Part shown: piece after piece, positions 1-11,412 of the stretch | Layout of the letters: each line of letters opens with the position of its first letter | How positions within the stretch are numbered: the first letter of the stretch is position 1 | NCBI GenBank assembly: GCA_030141605.1 | Contig: JAQGDQ010000240.1 | Coordinates: forward strand, 257,379-321,378 | Direction of reading: 5' to 3' | DNA: 64,000 bases | Source: Tubiluchus corallicola | Taxonomy: Eukaryota; Priapulida; Priapulimorpha; Priapulimorphida; Tubiluchidae | Notes under the pieces: generated by a model | Databases searched by the model: none | What the model was told of the DNA's origin: nothing | The model's input: the letters and a program-made list of their open reading frames with translations, nothing else | Made by a program: the position numbers and the translations under genes

Positions 1-321
1 TGCATATAATGAAAGTACAGCTTAAACCACCTGGCATGAAAAGTGAGTACTAAAACAACTATAGCTAAACATGTTGTAACTCACTAACTATGCATGTTAC
101 ATCTAATTTTCAAGTAGGCTGCAAACTTTACAAGTGTGTTATACTAGCTGACACTCTAGTCATGTTAACGATACCGATACGTATTGATAAAATTTGTTTT
201 CATCATTATCATATTGAATATAGCACGTATCGTTGGTTATTGGTTACCTTTATAAAATCACTTAACTTTTCTTTTTCACTTTTTTACGAAAATTATGCGA
301 AGAGGATACAAAGAATTATTT

Positions 322-1063
322 AAAATTATAAGCTTGTCAGATGCCAAATCATTTTTTTGTACTGTCATCTGGCAAAAACAGCTATCTTAGAGACACCTTT
401 ATACACTTTGATATTGACACCTGGTCAAATGCACTTTACCATATGTTTAGTGTCACTTCCATTCATGTGCAGCTCGCGTAGATAAATATTTTTATAGAGT
501 AATTTGTTTATCTGTCGTAGCTTATTTATTTCTGAATCATGATGACAAACAAACTCGTGTTTCATAACTAGCAGCCAATTAAGTATACAGCACTAAACGC
601 ACTTAATGATTTTAATTATAAATGATACTTTTCCCGTTGTCGCATAAATTGTTTAACTTCAATTTATTTTTATTGTTCGAAAATTATAAGCTTGCCAGAT
701 GCCAAATCATTTTTTTGTACTGTCATCTGGCAAAAACAGCTATCTTTTCTCTGAACAATACTGACAAAGTATAGAGACACCTTTATACACTTTGATATTG
801 ACACCTGGTCAAATGCACTTTACCATATGTTTAGTGTCACTTCCATTCATGTGTAGCTCGCGTAGATAAATATTTTTATAGAGTAACTTGTTTATCTGTC
901 GTAGCTTATTTATTTCTGAATCATGATGACAAACAAACTCGTGTTTCATAACTAGCAGCCAATTGAGTATACAGCACTAAACGCACTTAATGATTTTAAT
1001 TATAAATGATACTTTTCCCGTTGTCGCATAAATTGTTTAACTTCAATTTATTTTTATTGTTCG
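322..1063. repeat. Tandem duplication, two units of about 360-385 bp
   Basis: Two head-to-tail copies, 322-679 and 680-1063, are nearly identical. The second carries 26 extra bases (around 747-772) that the first lacks, which accounts for the whole length difference. Each unit begins close to a short inverted repeat in which TTGCCAGATG pairs with CATCTGGCAA across about 25 nt (one base differs in unit 1). The region probably lies in the last intron of the cathepsin B gene. I see no coding potential. Confidence 0.9.
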
Positions 1064-1349
1064 AAATAATTTATCGTATCGTATTGTATTGTCTAAAAAT
1101 AGTTTATCAACATCGTATTGTCATACTTTATCGTTATTGTATCATCGTACTGTATGAATGGGTAGACCGTGTTGAAATGGGTCAAGCCAATCCCTAGGGA
1201 ACAGAAAACCCTTGAAGTTGAAACATTTGGAATTCAGAAGATTCAAAGGCACTGCTGTTTTATTTTATAAAGCATATGCATTTATTCATCGATTTTAAAA
1301 AGTAGTATTTTATGCTCAAAAAGATTTAAATGTCTTATAACCACTGAAC

Positions 1350-1442
1350 ACACAGAATGATTATTAAAAAAATACAAAAAAAGAAAATTATACGACACAC
1401 AGAATGATTATTAAAAAAATACAAAAAAAGAAAATTATACGG
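1350..1442. repeat. 47-bp tandem duplication
   Basis: The segment starting ACACAGAATGATTATT at 1350 is repeated from 1397 with a 47-bp period and almost no change. It is A-rich and intronic, and looks like a recent local duplication. Confidence 0.85.
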
Positions 1443-1598
1443 CTAATAAATTAAGGGACTAGCTTATTTGCAATTTTATACTAGGTCTAAACTGTCGGAT
1501 GTTTGTTTAACTCAAATAAAAAATCATCTGCTCATTTAAACTAGTGCAAATGCACAAAAATATGCAAAAACATGCAAAATAATAAAATAAATACAAAC

Positions 1599-4500
1599 CA
1601 CTCTTATATGTTGGAAAATCTGCATAAACTGTGAAAGCACCTTCCACCGGACCATGTTTCATAAGTTCAGTTTGTATTTGTTCCACATCAGACGAAATAG
1701 AGTGAGACGATTTACCTGAAATCAGTTAGCATTATGATTAAAAGCTAATATTCAGGTAGGTCTGACAGTCATGTTAAAGCAGCCATTAGCATCCTTTTTA
1801 TACGCAATAATTAGTAAAATTATTTAGTAACTTCTGGAAACATATTTCTGTCTTTTGGCTTGCAACAGTTTAAACTAACTAGGGCCTAAACTGAAAAACA
1901 GAAAATGAATGTAAATTTGATAAAAGCTGTTTTCAATTTTGATATATCATATAAGTCCGCAAAAAGGAATTTTAATAATAACATATTTCTTAATATAATG
2001 AGAGAATTCTTATTATAAGAATTGTAATTCTTATTATAAGATAATCCAAAATAAAATGTAAATTTATATCCTTTTTTAGGAAAAATCTGCAAGAAAAGTT
2101 ATAAGGTGTTCTTTTCTGTTTAAAATCAAGTAAAAACATTTAATTTTAGAACTTTTGCAAACGCTCATAAATAGCAAACTAGCACTTGCCTGTAAGAAAT
2201 TGTGTTATGAATTAACAGAAAATTAATATTAGGACCCGGCTTTAAATGTCTAAGAGACTATAACAATACTACACGAATAATTACTAATATCCTGCAATTG
2301 CATCACTCACATGGATCTTGGCTACGAAAATTCCAAAAAACAGAAAGAATGTAATAAATCTTTAATTTCGTGCATCAAAGATGATACATAAATGTGCAAA
2401 CTATTGAGCAAACTATGAGGAATCGTTAATCGTATAATCATGCAATAATTAACTGTAGCTACCATAGTGTGTATCTTCTTTATATGTTTCCGGAAATCCT
2501 TTCTCACATTTCTGCACGCACTTTGGTGTTTTGACTATGTCTCCACATGGTGGCCGTGTTCCATTCACATGGTGCTCACACTGCGCTATGGAATATGGCC
2601 GACAACCTTGATGTGAATCATACTGGCCACCACTGACCAAACCCTCTCGTGTCCAATAGTTCCATGCACCACCAGGAAATCCACCATTACATCTGCATAA
2701 GAAAAATAAGTCTGCTGGGTGTATGTAGAGATGTTAGCAGTTAATCAACCTCAAATAAAAGCTGACCACATATTTGAGTCAAGCCAACATGCAGCTTCAA
2801 AATTTGTAATCATATGCATAAAGACAAAATCAACTTTGTTGCAAAGTGCGCAAACCTGCACTACACAAATACTACACACAAACATACAGCATTGCAGAAG
2901 CAACATTTTTTCGTTAATTGTGTGCATTTTTGCCAATGTTGACTCAAAAAGGACATACTCGATAGTCGGTATATAATAACCGAATTTAGCTGAAATAAAT
3001 AAGCATTTAAGCAACCAAGTACGTAGTTTGCAGCTGATGTAGTTGACAACTGAAAAAACAACTGAAGTCCATGGTGAATATTATTCATAATACTTACTTA
3101 CCCCATACCACATAACATGCAGCATGACAGCAAGTCTTCAGCAGATATATGGACATTGACTTTTCCACCTGATGCAATGCAATATCGATCAGACATAGCT
3201 TCTACTGCACCAAATGCCTATAAAAAATAAGCAAAATAACAATCACAGTGCCCTTTTCCAGGCCAAAATGTAATCAGTGAAAGACAGCAATAGCATATAG
3301 CTTTAATACAACCACATACGAGCAACGACACTCTAAGGATGCAAAATATGTTTTGTATTTCGATGCATGAAATGCTGCAATAAACAACATGCTAATGACC
3401 ACCAAAATTCTTCACAAGAAAAGAAGTATCACTTCGGGTAGATTTAATTATATTCAAGACATCCTAAAAGTTCATCATTTAATAAGTCATATTTAAATCC
3501 AATTTTAGGGGTGTCATTTCCCGAAACTGACGTATGACTAAAAATGACACAAGGATAGCTATTGATGGATGTGTATGCCAGTTCATGAAAAATGTTTCAT
3601 TTTTATGTCTTTATTATATTACTTTTTGAAAAATGTAAGATAGTAATACTATCATTATATTAGATAGTCACAATAGTAGTATACATTAACTGTTTGCTAT
3701 GTGGATGGTATTTTGTCTATGTTTGATCTCACAAGGTCCAGTCATTAGCACAATTACATAAAATAAATTAAGTTATTTATAGAAAAAAATTTTAAGTTAG
3801 GTCTGAAGCAAAAAAAATCTTGTCTGGAACTATATGCTACAAATCAGTCCAAAGCAAAATTACTAGACCGTATTTTTTGACATTTACAGTTGATTTGTTA
3901 AGGATATTCAGATGCCTAAGCTAAACTTGGCCTTTTTTAAGAACAAAAAACCTGATTTATGCTGCAATAAATAATACTACAAACAGTTTATAAATACAAT
4001 TTTAGTGCATAGCGTAAATAGGAAGAAAGAGGCATGTAATATTCAAAGTATTTGAAATTGTAAATCATTCTTAGAGTAAACTGACCTTTTCACTTCTAAA
4101 ACAATTTATAGCAACAGGAAATGCCACACATAACTACTTAGCTGCTCATAGTACGTTGTTAACTCTAAGAAGACCTTCTGAACATGATTAAACTCCGCTG
4201 GCTGCCCTAAAAGTATGCACGTGTGAACTGTCTTCTGATTGAAAGCTTGTACAAGCCAGCAGGGTTGTTTGTTTCTTATACGTATATAAACAAATATAAT
4301 TTGCACAATTATATATTACAGTGTACTCAGCTTAATAAATCCACCTTTCATATTCCCAAAGCTAAATAAATTCATTGAGCAGCTGGATTTATAAACCAAA
4401 GCGACATATTAAGTAGCGTTTCCTATGTTAAAACATTGAGTATTGTTTCTTCATGAGGCCAAGACTCTTAATACTCAGTAAACTGCTTGTGAAAAGTTTT

Positions 4501-7500
4501 TGAGTAAAGTGAAATAATTTAATAACGTTCATGTAAGTAAAGTAACTCACGTAAAATGTGTATGCTTTATCTATGATCCATTACCCTTTATATGAGATAA
4601 GCTCTTTTCTAGTTAAAATTCGGCATTCATTTATTTGAGTCATTAACGTTCTCTCGCATAAGTGTTTACAGCAAGAATTAGCGATATTAGTTTAACCCAA
4701 TTATGTATGAAAAACGAGTAAGCAAAACCACAAATGCATTAGACATGTGCAGTGTGGTCTGTTGATACAGTAATTTCCGCTTCATCGTAGTTGTCCGTGT
4801 ATCTTGTTCTTGAGGGTCATTAAGTGAAAAAATAACGAACTTCTAAAATGTGTTTAGAACAGTTGTGGGTGCTAGCGACATTTAGTTAACATTTGTGAAA
4901 TCTTTTTAGTTCCATCTTCTTTAACTTTGTTATACATTACAGCCAATCATATATTAGAAGCCAACTTTAGGTATAGTCACATAACTTTCAATACCTGTTC
5001 TACTTGTTCATACTTACACGTATACATGGATTATAACTTTTTCTTACTGTCGTAGTTCTCGTGAACTGACTAAATACTGTTTTGTTATCCAGGATGCCAT
5101 TTAATAACCAAATTGTAAGTTCTTTTGGATATTTTACTTGGGCGCATCCTCAACAATGATCTAGGCTCAAAATAAAATGTGGGACAATTGTGCGGTCTCA
5201 TGTCACAATCTTGTTGTCTTCCCAGCGTGCAAGATGGATTTATAAAGCGAAGTTTGGATTTAATAAATGGTGGATTGTACTAGGTGAAAGTGTCATACAA
5301 TTCCGTTCCAGCAATAGTGGCCACAATAAGTGGCTGGAAATATTATAGGGCAGTGAATTTATTAAGTGGATTTTGCTGTACATAGTTTGCACAATTACTA
5401 CATAAAAAGTACAGTACCATAAACATTTGTGCAGCCTGCATCAATATAAACTCCATGCACTGCCTGTTTTAACAATAATCATGTAGATACTAGATAACGG
5501 TACTACTAATACAGCTAGCACAAACAATTGTAAACTGGATCCTTCATGTGCACATAAAGGAAATGGGTGGATCTGATCACTATCAGCCTAAGGCGTAGTA
5601 ATGTCTTAATATGCCCCTCTTCAGGCTGCTAAACTTAATGTGCAGCCGAGTCATAAAAAACAAAAGAAAATACCAGTGGTTTTAGCGTCAGGCACATAGA
5701 ATTGTCAAATTTAATAGGAATTTTTTATTAAAAGTATAACAGATAAAAACAGTTCTTACCCAACAAGAACCACATGATCCTTGATCTCGAATTTCCTTTA
5801 GCGTGGGACAGTTAGGCCATTGCTCCCGAGGATCAAAGTTTTTTGGGATATCTTTTGGAACAACCTGGAATTTGCAAAAAAATCGAAATATAAACCGTAC
5901 CAGTAGTAAAGGTGAGACCTAGCTTGGTGGTCACCAGCATTTGACACACAATACACAAATGACTGCTATTCAATACATGAACGGAAAGAATAAAATTTTA
6001 CGTACTCAGAATGAAACAAAGGAAATTTTGAAAAACTACCGATATTACACAAAAACCAACAGTGACGAAGACTTGTATAGTGTATTAAATAGTTGATAAT
6101 AATTAAAATTACAATATTTTCTACCGACACTACTGACTGCAAAACATCATAACGGAAACGTGGTGCCAATTGGCGACTAAACAAACCGCAAGTGGAGTCT
6201 AGTGAAGACATACAGGCATAATATTCTAGAAATGAGACTGCAAAAACCAGCAACCTTTCAATAAATGCCGATGCAATAATTACGGGGAAAAGATTCAGTG
6301 TCAAATTATTAACTCACATATACAGTTTGTGGTTCTGCTTGTTAGGCATTTGTCAAGCCAATTACCCAATAAGTGAAAGATTATTAGATCTAAACTGACA
6401 CTTGTAGTATAACTATTTTTCCCAGAAAATGTAAAATAACAAGGATGCATTTGCTAATACATATAATAAAAAAATTAAAATTGCCTGGTAATCTTTTCAC
6501 AGATATTTGCAAAAATATAAAATGTAAATGTTCTTTTTTAAGAACAAGTATCTAACAACAGGTCGAAATTGTTAATAGAAAGAAACAGCTACCTAAGCCA
6601 AATACAATCAGCAGCCTACACTTGCTGATATACCAAAGTAGATGTGGATACATGTACATCCCTAAGAAAGTAGATGACACTACATGTAGATGCTGCAAGT
6701 GCAAATGTAGATTAAAGCTAGATGAAATAATATTTTAAACACAGTTACTTACAGTGTTTGGTAAGGGATGGAAGTTAAACAGTAAGTATGGCTGTCAGCC
6801 AAAAAATGCAGGGCAATTTCATGAGCCTAAATGGTGATTTGTCATGATAAGAAAAGGCATCTATACATCTGAATACGGCCCCATCTCTGCATGTTCATTT
6901 TCTCATTTTAGACGATCATGCTTGACAATGATGATGCCTTTTCTTATCATGACAAATCACCATTTAGGCTCATGAAATTGCCCTGCATTTTTTGGCTGAC
7001 AGCCATACTTACTGTTTAACTTCCATCCCTTACCAAACACTGTAAGTAACTGTGTTTAAAACATTATTTCATCTAGCTTTAATCTTAGATGCCAAATTAA
7101 GGCATGCAGTGAGCTCACTGCGCTGGCATTCATTAAATAATGCACATATAAATGCAATGCCACACTAAAGTACACAAGCGATGCAAGCTATATCTGACAC
7201 TCACAGAATGTAATTTTAGGGATGGTCGCCAACCACCTGGAATGACTCCTAGCAAACCTTTGACTTGATGAACTGTGCGGCCTTCAAAGCTACGTCCAGC
7301 CTGTAGAAAATTACAAATAAATAATAGTAAGTGGTAGTATATCATTGTCATCATAGCATTAATAACCACTGTACCATTTGCTTAATCCAACAAAATTATT
7401 GATAATCACAGAAACAAGAAAGCTAAATCGACTTGTAATAAATGCTGCTAAAAGTAAAAAACGCCAGGTAAAAACACTTAAACAACATTTAAAACTAAAC

Positions 7501-8088
7501 AGCACCCAATCTGTTCCTCTACAAAGGAAGTGACTGCAATCTGGATGACAATTTTCTTTTTAACAAATAATTTTACTTAGTGCCACATAACAGTCTTACT
7601 ATCAAACTTAAATGAGAACAATACAGTGTATAAATAAGAGTACATTTATGTTAAGAATCAACGTTGTTTCACAAATTTTTTTGTAAGAATTTTATAAACA
7701 AATGTCGAACATAAGACTAAGTTGCATCCCGTGCAACAAACCACTTCGTCTTGATTTATATCCAGTGGAAGTGTTATTTTGTTAACCCGAAACGTCACTC
7801 TGAAATTTTAGCTAGCTACAATATGCTTATTCAACTAAAGCTGTGTGTTACTTCTGCTACTGATAATGCACTTCTCTATTTCTAAATGTAATTAATACAC
7901 AATCTAATTAAATAAACGCGTAACAAAAAATAAAGTTAACAGTGGTGTACCTTCCAAGTCGTATTCAGTTTGTTGACGTAATTGATGATCTCATCAGACA
8001 GTGGCTGGTGGTTTGGAAAAAACTTAAGGGCAGCCAAAGAGTCGCTTGTATAAGTCAGCAAAATCAGAACAAAAGATTGTAAAAGCAT
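1599..8088 (-). CDS. CTSB: Cathepsin B-like cysteine protease (3' end off the window)
   Basis: Lysosomal or secreted papain-family protease (peptidase C1). Exons in transcription order: 7951-8088, 7205-7300, 5760-5864, 3102-3217, 2463-2692, 1599-1715; all introns are GT/AG and phase holds, giving about 267 residues of an expected 330-340. Residues 1-19 ([19 protein letters not shown]) are a signal peptide. Then follows the cathepsin B propeptide ([18 protein letters not shown]). Exon 3 ends in QGSCGSCW, with catalytic Cys near residue 112; exon 4 opens with [11 protein letters not shown]. Exon 5 has [10 protein letters not shown] and the occluding loop [12 protein letters not shown] with both histidines, which is specific to cathepsin B and gives it dipeptidyl-carboxypeptidase activity. 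Exon 6 reads [15 protein letters not shown]. The exons with catalytic His and Asn are not in positions 1-1598, so they must lie beyond the left edge. The start is the first ATG, and a CAG acceptor-like site lies 4 nt upstream. Confidence 0.95.
4319..5378. mobile_element. pogo/Tigger-like non-autonomous DNA transposon
   Basis: About 1060 bp flanked by TA on both sides. The left end CAGTGTACTCAGCTTAATAA and the inverted right end (CAGCAAAATCCACTTAATAA) share an imperfect terminal inverted repeat, best conserved at CTTAATAAATYCAC. A TA target duplication and CAG termini are typical of the Tc1/mariner superfamily, pogo branch. No transposase reading frame is seen. It sits in the cathepsin B intron between exons 3 and 4, and its ends resemble those of the element at 42492-43425. 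Confidence 0.65.
6709..7085. repeat. Near-perfect 153-bp inverted repeat (foldback)
   Basis: The left arm 6709-6861 and right arm 6933-7085 are reverse complements of each other with one visible mismatch, separated by a 71-bp spacer. It lies in the cathepsin B intron between exons 2 and 3, so the pre-mRNA would carry a stem of about 150 bp. Similarity stops abruptly outside the arms. No transposase and no obvious target duplication are seen. Confidence 0.95.
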
Positions 8089-9884
8089 TTTCTGGAAACG
8101 TAACAAGAAAACATAAGATTATTCAAAAAAAAATTATCAATACTGATAATTACATGAAGAAAGTTGCACACCAAATCATAATGTGTTAGACCATTTAGGA
8201 CTGCCATTTTATTTCATCTAACCAGTTGTTCAATGTAACACATGATTCTGCAGCTCTCCCCCCCCCCCTTGTCACAAACACACACACACAAAGTGCCCAG
8301 TATACGTGGAAGTTAGACCTGTAAGCGTTACAGACGTTACATTACTACGTTTGTTCAAAGTGCCACTAACAAAGACTAGTGTATGAAATTTCACTTGTAG
8401 GTGCCCACGCGTTACCTTATACTAATTTGTTTACTGTTTTATTGCTTATTGTTTTACAGACTTGCAAAGCCAACAGTAAAAGTAGGCCTGTACTGCCTTT
8501 ATTTTGCAACAGATTACAAAACAGCATTAAAATGTATGTCAGGATAATTTTAATTTACCTTGATACTTGAAACATTTTGCCTATTTCAGTGGTGCTCAAA
8601 CTGCTCAGTGCAAGTTTTGTCAAAACTTTCTTCGGTAGTGGTTAAAAATTTACAGTAAGAAAGCTTCAAGTCAACATGAGGCTTAGTTATGGTCCGTCAG
8701 AAATACAATACAGGTATAATAATAATCCAAGCCTTAAACGCTAACCCTAATCTGTACATCGTAAGTATGATTAAGACCGTGAATAAAACTTTAAAATCAT
8801 TTATTTAAGTACTGCACAAAAATTATGTTAAGAAACTACCAAATCAATGAACATTTGATCTGTCAACAAGTTCAATCACAAGCATTAATGAACAAAGTAA
8901 TAACCACCATGATAAACTTGAAAGTCCAAAAAAACTAGCATGATTCAATTAATACGTTGTTAAGTGATTTGCTAAACTACCAAAGGTTAAAATTACCATG
9001 TACTTAGCTTAACTGGACAAGCACACTGATCAAGAGTTTTGAGAAGAGACCGCAACCCGATTCAACTCTAGGTCACTATAACTTTGTAAGATAAATTGTA
9101 AAGTAGACGAACGCAGCTGCAGTTGCATACGCAGCACGCGACCAATGCACGTGACATGCTTCCACAAAAGTTGTTATCTTGAGAAAAAAATAGAAAGCAC
9201 TGACTAGAAGTACGGATCTTCTCTGCGACACCGCTACGGAACCGTATTTGCGCGTATTTCTGCATTTCTGGATCAATTACAGGAACGGATCCGCACTTTT
9301 TTGGCATACTTTATATTGCGACTTATTGTACAAGAAAAAAATATACTCTTCTATAGCGAGTTAGACGAAGATGCTTGAAATGATTACAGAGAAAACAAGG
9401 TAAGGATCAAAGTACAAAATAATATCGATCATTATTGTATCATCAGCATCTGGGGAACCACTGCAGTAGTTAATAACAAAGTTAACAATTCTTGAGATGT
9501 ATCCAAGCTGATGTTGATATATCTTTCATCACAACACTTGTAAAAAATTAATGTAAAATATAATAATATAATAAAAAGTGCACGATTGCTGTCCCTATTA
9601 TGTATAGCTCTTTTTTTCAATAATCTTATATGCATGTCTTAGCAGGTCACCTTCCCTATCTAAGTTACAGCAGTTAAAATCAATCAGTTTAAAGGGGCCA
9701 TCCAGACGTATGTAAATCTATTGAAGAGCATGATAGTACCCTTCATTGTAGATGCCTATGTTTTTAATCCATGTATGCCACAAAAAGTTCTTTAGAGATT
9801 GGGTGGGTGTATGTTATAGTTCTTTATTAAAAAACAATTGTTTGCAGCAAGCAACCAATACATAAATTGGATCCTCTCACGAAA
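8089..9884. other. Intergenic, upstream of cathepsin B
   Basis: No gene is supported here. An 11-base C run (8258-8268) is followed by a short CA repeat (8279-8290). This stretch must contain the cathepsin B promoter, but I cannot point to a TATA box or other convincing motif. The short open frames on both strands look like chance frames. Confidence 0.6.
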
Positions 9885-9887
9885 TTA

Positions 9888-11116
9888 TTTTGTTATAAAA
9901 TTATGCCATTTTGCACGAGGAGTCTCCTCGTTGCACAAATCAATTCCGTTTAAATGAACAGGCGCGCAATACGGCTTTTGCTTTATAAGCGGTCCTGTTA
10001 CCTTGATTGCATGCTCAACACTATGCACTCGTCCTAGCTCACCATGCAAGGTGAAGATATCTTTGTACTCGATCAACAAATCTTGCAATTTCTGCTTCTG
10101 CTTTTTATTTAGATTGGATAAATCAGTCTCCTTTATTTGCTTCAAATCACCTGCTTCCTCTACTGAAGCTTTATTTTCCTGCATAGACTCAACAGTAACC
10201 GCATTAGTAAGAGGCTCACAGTCACCAGACTGCAATCTTCCCAGCACGGGAGCCGACTGCAACACAACAGGGTGTTTTGTGGAATTCATCAAACGTACTG
10301 GAATATTCTCTGAATAAGGATTAACACAGGCTCTAGCTAAAGCCAAACCTGGAACCCCCACAACTGCTGGTTCTAGAAACATTGTACGGCGAGTTACAAA
10401 CAGTCGACTACTTTTTGCCAAGATCATGGTCTCAGACGCTGGTGGCAAAACAACATTTTCTTGGCAAGTCATGATGGGCACTGGTACTCCGTTTCGAAAT
10501 GCTGTCACAGGTGCTCCTTCTGCAGTCACAGCACCATGCCCATGGTCAATGACAACATTAGCTGCTTGTAAGAAATCGATACCTAAAATTATAGCATCAT
10601 CACAATCTGCTACGATGAACTGAAGCTTGACATTCCTTGTATCAGATAGGAATTGTAATAACAGTAGTGTCATGCACTTTCAAACGAATGCTTTGATCCG
10701 CTGCTATTACATTTGTATAACATTTTCGTGCTAGAGGACCCCTTAATCCACATTTGAAACATTTCATGCAAGTTTCTGGTGTATGCCCTGGCTTTTTTCA
10801 GTGCTTGCAAACTATGCTAGACTGAAGTAGCTTTTCTTGATGGGCACTCATATTAAACTGACACCTTGCTGTAGGTTGCTGTCTCCATTCAACACTATTT
10901 TCTTGCTTATTAACTATATCTCTCGTAATTAGAACACTATTTAATTTCTTAATAGCTGCTTCGAGTGTATGAACGTCAGCTTCATAAAACTTTGTGCGCA
11001 GTTTTGATTTAAGACCCTCTATGAAACGTTGTGCGCAAAAACGGTCAATCACATTAGCATCAGTTATTTCGGGATTAGCTAATCTAAGAAAATAGCTAGG
11101 AATAGATTCACACATG
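9888..11116 (-). pseudogene. Ty3/gypsy-type retrotransposon fragment (gag to pre-RT), decayed
   Basis: Read on the minus strand, 11116-10798 encodes a retrotransposon Gag-like segment (IPSYFLRLANPEI, RFCAQRFIEGLKSKLRTKF). It is followed by two zinc-knuckle-like motifs: CKH-stop-KKPGHTPETC, with an in-frame TGA at 10798-10800 where a Cys is expected, and CFKCGLRGPLARKC. After a frame change comes the C-terminal half of a retropepsin (AIILGIDFLQAANVVIDH) and the linker to reverse transcriptase (LLIEYKDIF, GRVHSVEHAIKVTG). The protease active-site Asp motif (DTGA-like) and the reverse transcriptase itself are absent, and no long terminal repeats were found. With a stop, a frameshift and missing domains it is a dead copy. 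Confidence 0.8.
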
Positions 11117-11184
11117 TATAGCAACTGCAATAACAGCAATGACAGTAACAGGAACAGCAGCATTAACAAACCATACACCAGTTA

Positions 11185-11402
11185 GGGGGTCAGCATTCAC
11201 TATCAGAAAAATTGAAATCGAATCGAATTTTTGAATAAATTTTCTAATAATAAATAAAAAGTAGTCTCACAAAGACCATGTGTAGTAAAAATAATAATAA
11301 TGTGTTTAAAAACTGTGCAACGAAATCTTGCTATAGTGCTGATTACAAGCTTTGTCAATCATTTTAGTGATAAAATGACTCAAATATTCAATGCTCACCC
11401 CA
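11185..11402. mobile_element. hAT-like MITE, about 218 bp
   Basis: The left end GGGGGTCAGCATTC and the inverted right end (GGGGTGAGCATTG) form a terminal inverted repeat. The element is flanked by imperfect direct repeats ACACCAGTTA (11175-11184) and ACACCAATTA (11403-11412), consistent with a roughly 8-bp hAT target duplication. The interior matches parts of a second copy at 50639-51004. It lies just upstream of the gypsy fragment. Non-coding. Confidence 0.65.
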
Positions 11403-11412
11403 ACACCAATTA

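Noticed and set aside
1-1598. Search for the cathepsin B exons with catalytic His and Asn
   Set aside because: No GGHA- or NSW-like coding stretch exists on the minus strand here, so those exons must be outside the window.
5091-5117. CAG/exon/GTAAGT-like arrangement on the plus strand
   Set aside because: It is a very short frame inside a transposon-like element in an intron on the other strand; best explained by chance.
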